A stretch of 64,000 nucleotides of DNA from Mycolicibacterium sp. P1-18 (lineage in GTDB: Bacteria; Actinomycetota; Actinomycetes; Mycobacteriales; Mycobacteriaceae). The stretch spans positions 62,001 through 126,000 of the forward strand of contig NZ_NPKR01000017.1 in NCBI RefSeq assembly GCF_008329535.1, in the 5' to 3' direction. The notes beneath the pieces were generated by a model. The model saw only the letters and a program-made list of their open reading frames with translations. It was not told the origin of the DNA and ran no database searches. Positions 8,054 through 18,888 of the stretch are shown here, in pieces (positions within the stretch are counted from its first letter, which is position 1; the number at the start of each line of letters is the position of its first letter). The translations under genes and the position numbers were made by a program.

Positions 8054-9243
8054 CACGGCTTGCGCAGACGGCAGGACTCACCGACGTTCAAGCCGACATC
8101 GTGGCGGCGGTGCGTGACTTCGTCGACCGGACGGTGATTCCGACCGCCCAAGAACTCGAGCACGCCGACGCCTATCCCCAGGCGATCGTCGACGAGATGG
8201 CCCAGATGGGCCTGTTCGGGTTGATGATCCCCGAAGATTACGGTGGCCTCGGCGAATCCCTGCTGACCTACGCCCTGTGCGTCGAGGAGTTGGCACGTGG
8301 CTGGATGAGCGTGTCCGGCGTCGTGAACACGCACTTCATCGTCGCCTACATGATTCGCCAGCACGGCACCGACGAGCAGAAGCAGCGCTTCCTGCCGCGA
8401 ATGGCGACGGGGGAGGTCCGCGGCGCGTTCTCGATGTCCGAGCCGGAGCTGGGATCCGACGTCGCGGCGATCCGCACCCGCGGGGTTCGCGACGCCGGCG
8501 GTGGCTTCACGATCACCGGTCAGAAGATGTGGCTGACCAACGGCGGCAGCTCCACCCTCGTTGCGGCACTGGTGAAGACCGACGAGGGCGCCGACAAGCC
8601 GCATCGCAATCTGACCGCCTTCCTGGTCGAGAAGCCGGCCGGCTTCGGCGAGGTGCTGCCGGGCCTGACCATTCCCGGCAAGCTCGACAAGCTCGGCTAC
8701 AAGGGCATCGACACCACCGAACTGATCTTCGACGGGTACCACGCCGACGACGCGGACGTGCTCGGGGAACAGCCCGGACAGGGGTTCTTCCAAATGATGG
8801 ACGGCGTCGAGGTGGGTCGGGTCAACGTGGCGGCGCGCGCCTGCGGGGTCGGCCTACGGGCGTTCGAACTCGCCATCCGGTATGCCCAGCAGCGCAACAC
8901 CTTCGGCAAGCCCATCGCCGAGCACCAGGCCATCGCCTTTCAGCTGGCCGAGATGGCGACCAAGGTCGAGGCGGCGCACTTGATGATGGTCAACGCGGCC
9001 CGGTTGAAGGACTCGGGCGAGCGCAACGACGTCGCGGCGGGCATGGCCAAATACCTTGCCAGCGAATATTGCTCGGACGTCACCGAGCAGAGCTTCCGCA
9101 TCCACGGTGGCTACGGCTACTCCAAGGAGTACGAGGTGGAGCGCTTGATGCGCGACGCACCGTTCCTCTTGATCGGCGAGGGCACCAGCGAAATCCAGAA
9201 GACCATCATCAGCAAGAGCCTGTTGCGTGAGTACCGACTCTGA
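8050..9243 (+). CDS. Acyl-CoA dehydrogenase
   Basis: 397 residues. FAD-linked acyl-CoA desaturation. Landmarks: SMSEPELGSDVAAIRT near 132-147, QRNTFGKPIAEHQA near 281-294, the HGGYGYSKE segment and the C-terminal LIGEGTSEIQK with E377 as likely catalytic base. It is about the same size as the 4736-5917 enzyme but clearly divergent, so probably of different specificity. It begins inside the ATGA of micro-ORF 3 and ends overlapping the GntR gene by 17 bases, so it is embedded in one operon. Confidence 0.94.
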   Translation: MTRLAQTAGLTDVQADIVAAVRDFVDRTVIPTAQELEHADAYPQAIVDEMAQMGLFGLMIPEDYGGLGESLLTYALCVEELARGWMSVSGVVNTHFIVAYMIRQHGTDEQKQRFLPRMATGEVRGAFSMSEPELGSDVAAIRTRGVRDAGGGFTITGQKMWLTNGGSSTLVAALVKTDEGADKPHRNLTAFLVEKPAGFGEVLPGLTIPGKLDKLGYKGIDTTELIFDGYHADDADVLGEQPGQGFFQMMDGVEVGRVNVAARACGVGLRAFELAIRYAQQRNTFGKPIAEHQAIAFQLAEMATKVEAAHLMMVNAARLKDSGERNDVAAGMAKYLASEYCSDVTEQSFRIHGGYGYSKEYEVERLMRDAPFLLIGEGTSEIQKTIISKSLLREYRL

Positions 9244-9985
9244 CCCCCACTTCGCGTTGCGCCCGCAGCTGTCCGACGACGTGGCGCGCCACGTCCGGCG
9301 GCGCATCTTCGACGGCACGCTGCGGGCGGGTCGCTATCTGAGACTCGACCAACTGGCAGCCGACCTCGGCGTCAGCGTGACACCGGTGCGCGAGGCCCTG
9401 CTCAACCTGTGCGCCGAAGGCCTGCTGGTGCAGCGGCCGCGCCGGGGTTTCATGGTGTTGGAGCTGACCGCGCGAGACGTTGCCGACGTGGCCAACGTCC
9501 AGGCGTTCATCGGCGGCGAGCTCGCGGCGCGGGCGGCCGAGCTGATCACCGACGATCAGCTCGACGAGTTGCGGGCCATCCAGCACGAGCTCGAACGGGC
9601 CTACCGCGGTGAGGATCTCGACCGCACGGTGCGGCTGAACCACGAGTTCCACCGGCTGGTCAACGTCGTCGGCGACTCGCCAAAGCTCACCCAGTTCATG
9701 TCCGCCATTACGCGGTACGCACCCGAGTCGGTGTTTCCGACGCTGTCCGGGTGGCCGAAGCAGTCGACGAGCGACCACCGCGGCGTCATCGCGGCGTTGG
9801 AGCGGCGCGACGTCGACGCGGCGCGGTCGGCGATGGCCCGCCACTTCACCGGTGGCGTCGCGCCGTTGACCGAACATCTCGTCGAGCGTGGGGTGATCGC
9901 GGTCGAGGCCGCCGTCGAGATGCCTATAGTGACGGAACAAATCGTTTCGAGGACAAGAGGGGCAACGTGGCCGACGAAGTCTTGA
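9227..9985 (+). CDS. GntR-family transcriptional regulator (FCD type)
   Basis: 252 residues. N-terminal winged helix at about 15-80 with the GntR pattern: LRAGRYLRLDQLAADLGVSV, TPVREALLNLCAEGLL and RRGFMVL. An all-helical FCD-like ligand domain follows, with metal-site style residues in NHEFHRLV and the terminal RHF. GTG 9227 overlaps the upstream dehydrogenase by 17 bases. As it lies inside the acyl-CoA operon it probably regulates it locally; the ligand could be an acyl-CoA or organic acid. The palindrome at 5973-5985 is a possible target. Confidence 0.92.
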   Translation: MSTDSDPHFALRPQLSDDVARHVRRRIFDGTLRAGRYLRLDQLAADLGVSVTPVREALLNLCAEGLLVQRPRRGFMVLELTARDVADVANVQAFIGGELAARAAELITDDQLDELRAIQHELERAYRGEDLDRTVRLNHEFHRLVNVVGDSPKLTQFMSAITRYAPESVFPTLSGWPKQSTSDHRGVIAALERRDVDAARSAMARHFTGGVAPLTEHLVERGVIAVEAAVEMPIVTEQIVSRTRGATWPTKS

Positions 9986-10728
9986 CCGAGCGCCGGGGGC
10001 GCACACTCGTCATCACGATCAACCGGCCCGAGGCGCGAAACGCCTTCAACCTGGCGGTCGCCCAAGGCCTCGCCGACGCGATGGACGAACTGGACGACAC
10101 GCCCGACCTGTCGGTGGCCATCGTGACGGGTGCCGGCGGGAACTTCTGCGCCGGAATGGATCTCAAGGCCTTCATGGCCGGCGAGGTGCCGTCGATCCGG
10201 GGCCGGGGCATCGGGTTCACCGAGCGGCCACCTCGCAAGCCGGTGATCGCAGCCGTCGAGGGCTACGCGCTCGCCGGTGGCACCGAGATCGTGCTGGCGA
10301 CCGACCTCGTGGTGGCCTCCAAGGAGGCGAAGTTCGGCATCCCCGAGGTCAAGCGAGGGCTGGTCGCCGCGGGTGGCGGCCTGCTGCGCCTGCCGCACCG
10401 GATCCCGTACCAGAAGGCGCTCGAGCTAGCCCTGACCGGCGAGAGCTTCACCGCCGAGCAGGCCGCCGGGTGGGGTTTCGTCAACGTCCTGACCGAGCCC
10501 GGCGGGGCGCTCGACGGGGCGTTGGCGCTCGCCGAGCGGATCTCGGCGAACGGCCCGCTCGCGGTGGCGGTGACCAAGGAGATCATCGTCAAGTCCGCCG
10601 GCTGGACCGAGGACGAAATGTGGTCCAGGCAGCGGGAACTCATCACGCCGGTGTTCGCCTCCAAGGACGCCATGGAGGGCGCCACGGCGTTCGCCGAGAA
10701 GCGCGCGCCGAACTGGACCGGCGAATAG
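9967..10728 (+). CDS. Enoyl-CoA hydratase/isomerase (crotonase family)
   Basis: 253 residues from GTG 9967, which follows GAGGACAAGAGGGGC; an open frame extends back to 9751 but lies on top of the GntR gene. Crotonase fold landmarks: GAGGNFCAGMDLKAF (oxyanion hole, about 45-59) and KPVIAAVEGYALAGGTEI (about 80-97). The second acidic position sits in IPEVKRGLVAAGGG, so a hydratase is plausible but isomerase or hydrolase activity cannot be excluded. It overlaps the GntR gene by 19 bases and is followed one base later by the F420-type oxidoreductase. Confidence 0.9.
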   Translation: MADEVLTERRGRTLVITINRPEARNAFNLAVAQGLADAMDELDDTPDLSVAIVTGAGGNFCAGMDLKAFMAGEVPSIRGRGIGFTERPPRKPVIAAVEGYALAGGTEIVLATDLVVASKEAKFGIPEVKRGLVAAGGGLLRLPHRIPYQKALELALTGESFTAEQAAGWGFVNVLTEPGGALDGALALAERISANGPLAVAVTKEIIVKSAGWTEDEMWSRQRELITPVFASKDAMEGATAFAEKRAPNWTGE

Positions 10729-10729
10729 C

Positions 10730-11770
10730 GTGACCGCACGAACCCTCGACGAACTGGGTTACTACCTGCTGGCGGGCGCGGGCGGTGCGGGACCGGCGGC
10801 ATTGATGGACGAAGCCCGCCGCGGTGAGGAACTCGGCTTCGGAACGGCGTTCATCTCCGAGCGATGGAACGTCAAGGAGGCCTCGTCGCTCGTCGGTGCT
10901 GCCTGCGCGGTGACCAACCGCATGCGGATCGCCACCGCGGCAACCAATCACAACACCCGCCATCCGCTCATCACCGGCTCGTGGGCGACCACCATGCACC
11001 GGTTGTCCGGTGGACGGTTCACCCTCGGCATCGGTCGCGGGATTGCGGCGATGTACGACGCCTTCGGGGTGCCCGCGGTGACGACCGCCCAGATGGAGGA
11101 CTTCGCGCAGGTGATGCGCAAGCTCTGGCATGGCGAGGTGGTGCTCGACCACGACGGTCCGATCGGCAAGTATCCGGTGTTGTTCCTCGACTCCGACTTC
11201 GACGAGGACATCAGACTGGGCCTGGTGGCCTTCGGTCCGCAGACCCTGGCGCTGGGCGGACGCGCCTTCGACGACGTCATCCTGCACACCTACTTCACTC
11301 CCGAGACCCTGCAGCGCAGCGTGAAGACGGTCAAGACCGCCGCGGAGCGGGCGGGCCGCGACCCCGACTCCGTCACGGTGTGGTCCTGCTTCGCCACCGT
11401 CGGCGATCACCTCCCCGAAGAGCTACGGCTGAAGAAGACCGTGGCGCGCCTGGCCACCTACCTGCAGGGCTACGGTGACCTGCTGGTGGCCACCAACGGC
11501 TGGGATCCAGCCGTCCTGCAACGCTTTCGGCAGGATCCGGTGGTGACGTCGGTGCCCGGTGGGATCGACCACAAGGCGACGGCGGAACAGATCGAGCACA
11601 TCGCGACGCTGATCCCCGACGAGTGGCTGGAACCGTCGGCGACGGGCACCGCCGAGCAGTGCGTCGACCGGATCCGCCAGGAATTCGGCTACGGTGCCGA
11701 CGCGCTGATCATGCACGGCGCCACACCCGACGAGCTGGAGCCGATCGTCACGGCGTACCGGGCGGGCTGA
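10730..11770 (+). CDS. F420-dependent luciferase-like oxidoreductase
   Basis: 346 residues, a TIM-barrel luciferase-like monooxygenase of the F420-using mycobacterial group; it resembles the family I know as TIGR03857 (MSMEG_2249 family), from memory. Features: N-terminal EARRGEELGFGTAFISERW, the RIATAATNHNTRHPL strand and SGGRFTLGIGRG. It probably transfers hydride between F420 and an acyl or ketone substrate of the operon's pathway. GTG 10730 starts one base after the crotonase stop. It is the last gene of the run; the next gene, on the other strand, is 85 bp away. Confidence 0.88.
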   Translation: MTARTLDELGYYLLAGAGGAGPAALMDEARRGEELGFGTAFISERWNVKEASSLVGAACAVTNRMRIATAATNHNTRHPLITGSWATTMHRLSGGRFTLGIGRGIAAMYDAFGVPAVTTAQMEDFAQVMRKLWHGEVVLDHDGPIGKYPVLFLDSDFDEDIRLGLVAFGPQTLALGGRAFDDVILHTYFTPETLQRSVKTVKTAAERAGRDPDSVTVWSCFATVGDHLPEELRLKKTVARLATYLQGYGDLLVATNGWDPAVLQRFRQDPVVTSVPGGIDHKATAEQIEHIATLIPDEWLEPSATGTAEQCVDRIRQEFGYGADALIMHGATPDELEPIVTAYRAG

Positions 11771-11854
11771 GCGGGACGCGCCCGAGGGCCCTTCCACGTC
11801 GGCCACGTCATGGGGGCTAGCCTCCATGCCCGATCTCACCGCGCGCCGCCGCGG

Positions 11855-12358
11855 TCAGGCATAGCCCAGCGCCGCGTTCTCGATGCGGATCCTGGTGTTC
11901 AGCACCAGCGCGTTGGCCGCGGTGAAGACGACCGCCGTCACCCATGCCGAGTGCACCAGCGGGAGCGCCGCCACTTCGGCCACCACCGCCGTGTAGTTGG
12001 GATGGTGCAGCCATCGGTACGGACCGCTGCGCACCAGGGGTGCGCCGGGGATGACGATGACGCGCGGATTCCAGTGCTTGCCCAGCACGGTGGCACACCA
12101 CCAGCGGGTGATCGTGCTCAGCACCACCACGAGCAGCATGGGCCAGCCCAACCACGGAATGAAGGGGCGGTGCAGCGCCCACACCTCCACCACGCAGGCG
12201 GCCAGGAGCAGTCCGTGCATCGTCGTCATCACCGGGTAGTGGCCCCGACCGAACTCACGACCGCCCTGCGCCAGTGACCACTCGGCGTTGCGCCGGGAGA
12301 CGATCAGCTCCACCACGCGCTCGAGCCCGATCGCGAGAATGAACAGGTAGTAGTACAT
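11855..12358 (-). CDS. ICMT-family membrane methyltransferase
   Basis: 167 residues with about four hydrophobic segments (about 2-12, 45-60, 68-85, 134-152). It has the isoprenylcysteine carboxyl methyltransferase motif PLVRSGPYRWLHHPNY (about 107-122), which holds the SAM-contact residues. It starts 10 bp after the type III PKS stop, on the same strand. The same PKS/ICMT pairing is known for alkylresorcinol and alkylpyrone loci (Streptomyces srs, Bacillus bps), where it O-methylates the polyketide. That is the probable role here: membrane-bound methylation of a long-chain pyrone or resorcinol. Confidence 0.88.
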   Translation of the reverse strand: MYYYLFILAIGLERVVELIVSRRNAEWSLAQGGREFGRGHYPVMTTMHGLLLAACVVEVWALHRPFIPWLGWPMLLVVVLSTITRWWCATVLGKHWNPRVIVIPGAPLVRSGPYRWLHHPNYTAVVAEVAALPLVHSAWVTAVVFTAANALVLNTRIRIENAALGYA

Positions 12359-12368
12359 GATCGTCGGC

Positions 12369-13472
12369 CTACCAGCTCAGCAACAGTAGTTCGAAGCTGA
12401 ACCCCGGGCCCATCGCGAGCAGCACGCCCAGCGAACCCCTTGCCGGCGGTGCGGCCACGGTGCGCCCCAGGACGTCCAGGACCGACGCCGAGGAGATGTT
12501 GCCATGTTCACGCATCGAATCCCAGCTGTGGTCAAGGGCTTCCGGCGGCATGCCGACCGCGCGCTCGATCGCCTCGATCACCCGCGGGCCGCCCGGGTGA
12601 CAGATCCACGTGGAGACGTCGTCGACGGACAGGTCGTGGTCGGCGAGGAAGTGGTCGACCTCGGCGCGCAGATGGTCGTCGGCCATCTTGGGGACGTCCT
12701 TGGACAGCACCAGGCCGAACCCGCCGGAGCCGACGTTCCAGCCCATGACGTCCACGGTGTCGGGAATGAGCCGGCTTCGCGTCGCCAGCACCGTGGGGCC
12801 CGGGTCGACGGTCGGGTGGGCGGGCGTGCGGTTCGCGCCGAAGGCGATCACCGACGCGGCGCCGTCGCCGAACAGGCACACCCCGATCAGAGCCGGTATC
12901 GAGGTGTCGTCGTGCTGCAGTGTGAGCGAACACAACTCGACCGAGACCAATGCGACCACGTGGCCCGGGAAGCCACGGAGGTAGTCGTGGACGCGGGCCA
13001 GTCCGGCTGCGCCGGCCACGCATCCGAGCCCGAACAGGGGGATGCGCTTCACGTCGGGCCGCAGGCCGACCCTGGTGGCGATGCGGGCGTCGATCGTCGG
13101 CACCGCCACTCCCGTGCTCGACACCATCACGATCGCGTCGACCTCGTCGGGCGCGACGTCTGCGTCCTGCAGTGCCGAGGTCAGCGCCTGGGCGCCCCAG
13201 TCGGTGGCGACCTCGATGTAGGCGTCGTTGGCCTCGGTGAAGCCGCTCATCGCGGGGTAGCGGGACAGGGGGAGTGCGAGGTTGCGGTGGTCCACCCCGC
13301 TGGTCCGCGCGAAGCGCATGAACTCCGGGCCGTTGACCTTGGTGAGTTCGCGCGCCACGTCGTCCTGGTCGTACCGGCGGGGCCCGAAGGCCGTTCCGGT
13401 TCCCGCTATCGTCGGTGCGCCGATCCTGCTGACGTCGAGGAGGTTTGGTTGGAATCGAGTTTCATGGGTCAT
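12369..13472 (-). CDS. Type III polyketide synthase (chalcone synthase-like)
   Basis: 367 residues, one thiolase-fold homodimeric enzyme. The catalytic triad is intact: C151 in FGLGCVAGAAG, H292 in WICHPGG and N325 in HGNISSAS. It should condense a fatty acyl starter with malonyl-CoA to give a pyrone or resorcinol, as mycobacterial relatives such as PKS18 do. The GFGLVLS loop and C-terminal GPGFSFELLLL are typical. First gene of a two-gene operon with the ICMT methyltransferase. The product cannot be predicted from sequence. Confidence 0.93.
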   Translation of the reverse strand: MTHETRFQPNLLDVSRIGAPTIAGTGTAFGPRRYDQDDVARELTKVNGPEFMRFARTSGVDHRNLALPLSRYPAMSGFTEANDAYIEVATDWGAQALTSALQDADVAPDEVDAIVMVSSTGVAVPTIDARIATRVGLRPDVKRIPLFGLGCVAGAAGLARVHDYLRGFPGHVVALVSVELCSLTLQHDDTSIPALIGVCLFGDGAASVIAFGANRTPAHPTVDPGPTVLATRSRLIPDTVDVMGWNVGSGGFGLVLSKDVPKMADDHLRAEVDHFLADHDLSVDDVSTWICHPGGPRVIEAIERAVGMPPEALDHSWDSMREHGNISSASVLDVLGRTVAAPPARGSLGVLLAMGPGFSFELLLLSW

Positions 13473-13699
13473 ACCGTCTGGACGTAGTGGCGCGTCCGCC
13501 GGTTCGACGCCGACCGGCTTTTGTGAAGCTAAACACCATCGCCGTCATGCGGGAATAACCGCGGCCCGGCCAAATCCAATGGCGTTGCCTCATAACGGAA
13601 TTGGACTGGGAAGGATAACCGCGCCACCGGTGCGCGCACTGGGATTCCGCTGCCGACTTCGTCGGAGTGCGCTGCGGCGCAGCTGTGCGTCTCGTCGAC
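13473..13699. other. Intergenic region before the PKS operon, with 60-bp-spaced repeat
   Basis: 227 bp without a convincing gene. ATAACCGCG occurs at 13555-13563 and again at 13615-13623, exactly 60 bp apart, and a CCAAT...ATTGG inverted pair lies between them. It must carry the PKS promoter (reading minus). No terminator hairpin was obvious. Confidence 0.35.
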
Positions 13700-13830
13700 T
13701 CAGCAGCAGCGCGGCTCGACCTCGCTGGTGCGGTACCTCGCGCGCCAGTAGTCGCGCTCCGACATCACGGGCTCCCCGGGATGGGTACGGGCCCGATGGT
13801 CGACGTAGCGCCGATAGTGGTTGTCGCCCA

Positions 13831-16140
<2,310 letters not shown>

Positions 16141-16224
16141 GGGGCGATCCTTTCACCGTGGGCAGCGCCGGTTGGCGGAATTGCCGCCATTGGGTCGGCT
16201 CCGAAGTGTTCTACGCCTGCGCGC

Positions 16225-17757
16225 TCAAATGCGTTCGTGGAGCATGCGCACGGCATCCACCGTGTCGGCTTCGGCTGCGGTCTTGTCGTCGCGGTAGCGC
16301 AGCACGCGGGCGAAGCGCAGTGCCATCCCACCGGGGTAGCGGCTGGACGTCTGCACGCCGTCGAGGGCAATCTCGACGACCTGCTCGGGGCGGAGTCGCA
16401 CGCTGTAACCGTCCGTCGGGCCGTCGGCCAATTCGAGGAACCTCGCCGTCTGCCACTCCAGCATCTCGTCGGTCATGCCCTTGAACGTCTTGCCCAGCAT
16501 CACGAAGCCACCGGTGTCCGGGTCGCGGGCACCGAGATGGATGTTGGACAGCTTGCCGGTGCGTCGGCCCGACCCCCACTCGACGGCCAGCACCACCAGG
16601 TCGAGGGTGTGCACGGGCTTGACCTTGAGCCAGCCGGCGCCGCGGCGGCCCGCCTCGTAGGGCGCCGACGACGACTTGGCCATCACCCCTTCGTGACCCG
16701 CCGCGAGCGTCGCGGCGAGGAAGTCCGCCGCGGCCGTGCCGTCGGAGGTGGTCAACCGGTCGACGCGGTGCGTGGCGGGCACCAGCGTGTCCAGGGTGGC
16801 GAGCCGCTCGGTGGTCGGCAGGTCGAGCAGGTCGGTGCCGTCGAGGTGCAGCAGGTCGAAGAAGAACACCGACAGCGGTTCGGTGGCCCGCGGCGCGTCG
16901 CGCCCGAACCGCGACGCCGTCACCTGGAACCGGTGGGGCCGGCCGTCGGGACGCAGGGCAATCGCCTCGGCGTCGGCGATGAAGGTCGTGACCGGGAGGG
17001 CCAGGGCTGCGCCCACGACCTCCGGCAGCCGCGTCGTGACGTCGTCGAGGCTGCGGGTGTAGACGGACACGGCGTCCCCCGCGCGGTGGATCTGAACCCG
17101 GGCCCCGTCGAGCTTGGCCTCGAAGACCGCGGTGCCGCCCAGACGCTGGAGGGCGTCCTCGACGCCGGTGGCCGGTTGGGCGAGCATCGGCCCCACCGGG
17201 CGGCCGACCTGAAGCACGAAGTCCGCGAGCGCGGCGCGGCCCTCGATCAGCGCGGCCGACGCGACGGTCGGCAGGTCGCCGCTGAGCATCGCGGCCCGGC
17301 GCACGTCGGCGGCGGGCACGCCGGCGGCCTTGGCCACGGCATCCGTCATCACCCCGACGAGGGCGCCCTGGCGCAACTCGCCGCTGAGCAGCCGCTTCAG
17401 GAACGTCTGCTCGGTGTCGGTGGCGGCCGCGAAGAGCCCCGCCAGCAGCGCGGACCGCCGGCCCTGGGAGCCCTTGCCCGCGACCTGCCCGATCTCGCCG
17501 AACGTGGCGTGCACGCCCGCGACCGTCAGGGACGGCTCGGCCGCCGGTGGGGGCAGCGCACGAAGAGCCGCCCAGCCGACGCCGATCTGTCGCTGCGGCA
17601 GGTCACCGGAGAGCCAGGCGACCACCACCGCGACGATCTCGGGGTCACCCTCGGCGGCGGCGGCGGCCAGGACGTCGGCGATGCGCCCGATCTTGGCCGT
17701 CCGCGCCGAGAGGGCGCCCACCGCGGCTGACGTGACGGCGACCTCGGACAACTTCAC
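16225..17757 (-). CDS. ligB: ATP-dependent DNA ligase (LigB)
   Basis: 510 residues from GTG 17757 (M. tuberculosis LigB is about 507). N-terminal DNA-binding domain to about 190, then an adenylation domain with motif I EAKLDGAR, in which K215 takes the AMP. Motifs III (FFFDLLHLDG), IV (EGVMAKSS) and V (WLKVKP) are visible, then an OB domain ending near RMLHERI. Non-essential ATP-dependent nick sealing is the known role in mycobacteria, next to NAD-dependent LigA. An 18-codon upstream extension to ATG 17811 was rejected because family members start at VKLSEVA. Confidence 0.95.
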   Translation of the reverse strand: MKLSEVAVTSAAVGALSARTAKIGRIADVLAAAAAEGDPEIVAVVVAWLSGDLPQRQIGVGWAALRALPPPAAEPSLTVAGVHATFGEIGQVAGKGSQGRRSALLAGLFAAATDTEQTFLKRLLSGELRQGALVGVMTDAVAKAAGVPAADVRRAAMLSGDLPTVASAALIEGRAALADFVLQVGRPVGPMLAQPATGVEDALQRLGGTAVFEAKLDGARVQIHRAGDAVSVYTRSLDDVTTRLPEVVGAALALPVTTFIADAEAIALRPDGRPHRFQVTASRFGRDAPRATEPLSVFFFDLLHLDGTDLLDLPTTERLATLDTLVPATHRVDRLTTSDGTAAADFLAATLAAGHEGVMAKSSSAPYEAGRRGAGWLKVKPVHTLDLVVLAVEWGSGRRTGKLSNIHLGARDPDTGGFVMLGKTFKGMTDEMLEWQTARFLELADGPTDGYSVRLRPEQVVEIALDGVQTSSRYPGGMALRFARVLRYRDDKTAAEADTVDAVRMLHERI

Positions 17758-17880
17758 GTCTCCACCCTGGCACGGACCACCGACACCGCCACACCCTCGT
17801 CCAAGCGACATCGCAGCAGACGGTCAGGAATCCGCGCCACACTCGCTGCTACTCGACCAACTTCCGACCGAAGGACGACC

Positions 17881-18888
17881 GTGCTGACCTTGCCCGTGAT
17901 TGGCGTGATCACGTGGACGGGCTTCGAGCATCCCTGGCTGTTCCTCTTCGGGCTGGTGCCGGTCGCGCTTCTGGCCGCCTACGTCGTGGCGCAGCGCCGA
18001 CGGCGGCGGCGGGTGGCGCGCTTCCTCGGCACCCCGCCGGGACCGGCGGTGGCCGGCCTGAAGTGGCGCCACGTCCCGCTCGCCGTGACGCTGGTCGGCC
18101 TGGTCGTGTTGACCGTCGCGCTGGCCGGGCCGACCCGAGACGTCCGGATCCCGCGCAACCGTGCGGTCATCATGCTCGTCGTCGACGTGTCGCAGTCGAT
18201 GCGGGCCACCGACGTCGACCCCACCCGGCTCGTCGCCGCAGAACAGGCGGCCAAACAGTTCGCCGGTGGGCTGACACCGGGAATCAACCTGGGGCTCATC
18301 GCCTTTGCGGGCAACGCCAACCTGCTGGTGGCGCCGAGCCCGGACCACCAGGCCACGATAACCGCGCTGGACAAGCTGCAGACGGCGGACAAGACCGCCA
18401 CCGGCGAGGCCATCTTCACCGCCCTGCAGTCGATCGCCACGGTGGGCGCCGTCCTGAGCACCGACGGGGACGCGTCGCCGCCGCCCGCGCGCATCGTGCT
18501 GTTGTCCGACGGCGACGAGAACGTGCCCGGCGACCCGAGCAATCCCCGCGGCGCCTACACCGCGGCCCGCTACGCCAAGGATCAGGGCGTGCCGATCTCC
18601 ACCATCGCCTTCGGCACCGCAGGCGGCTACGTCGACCTGAACGACCAGAGACTTCCCGTTCCGGTGGGCAAGGAGACGATGACCCAGATCGCGCAGCTCT
18701 CGGGCGGCCAGACCTACGCCGCCACCAACGTCGAGCAGCTCAACCAGAGCTATGAATCGGTGCAGCGGCAGATCGGCTTTCAGGTGTTGCCTGGCCCGGC
18801 GAGTGAGGGGTGGGTGCGCATCGCGGTGCTCCTCGCGACCGTTGCCGCGGTGCTCGCCCTCGTCGTCAACCGGCGGCTTCCGGCATGA
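17881..18888 (+). CDS. VWA-domain membrane protein, copy 1 (Rv1481-like)
   Basis: 335 residues. Layout: N-terminal transmembrane helix (about 18-36), a second one (about 63-83), a cytosol-excluded von Willebrand A domain (about 95-290) with MIDAS start DVSQSM (DxSxS, about 101-106), and a C-terminal helix (about 312-330). This is the BatA-like topology of M. tuberculosis Rv1481. Such proteins usually sit behind a MoxR ATPase and a DUF58 protein; neither is adjacent here. Its stop overlaps the next gene, a close paralogue (ATGA). Likely role: envelope assembly or chaperone complex, unproven. Confidence 0.9.
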   Translation: MLTLPVIGVITWTGFEHPWLFLFGLVPVALLAAYVVAQRRRRRRVARFLGTPPGPAVAGLKWRHVPLAVTLVGLVVLTVALAGPTRDVRIPRNRAVIMLVVDVSQSMRATDVDPTRLVAAEQAAKQFAGGLTPGINLGLIAFAGNANLLVAPSPDHQATITALDKLQTADKTATGEAIFTALQSIATVGAVLSTDGDASPPPARIVLLSDGDENVPGDPSNPRGAYTAARYAKDQGVPISTIAFGTAGGYVDLNDQRLPVPVGKETMTQIAQLSGGQTYAATNVEQLNQSYESVQRQIGFQVLPGPASEGWVRIAVLLATVAAVLALVVNRRLPA

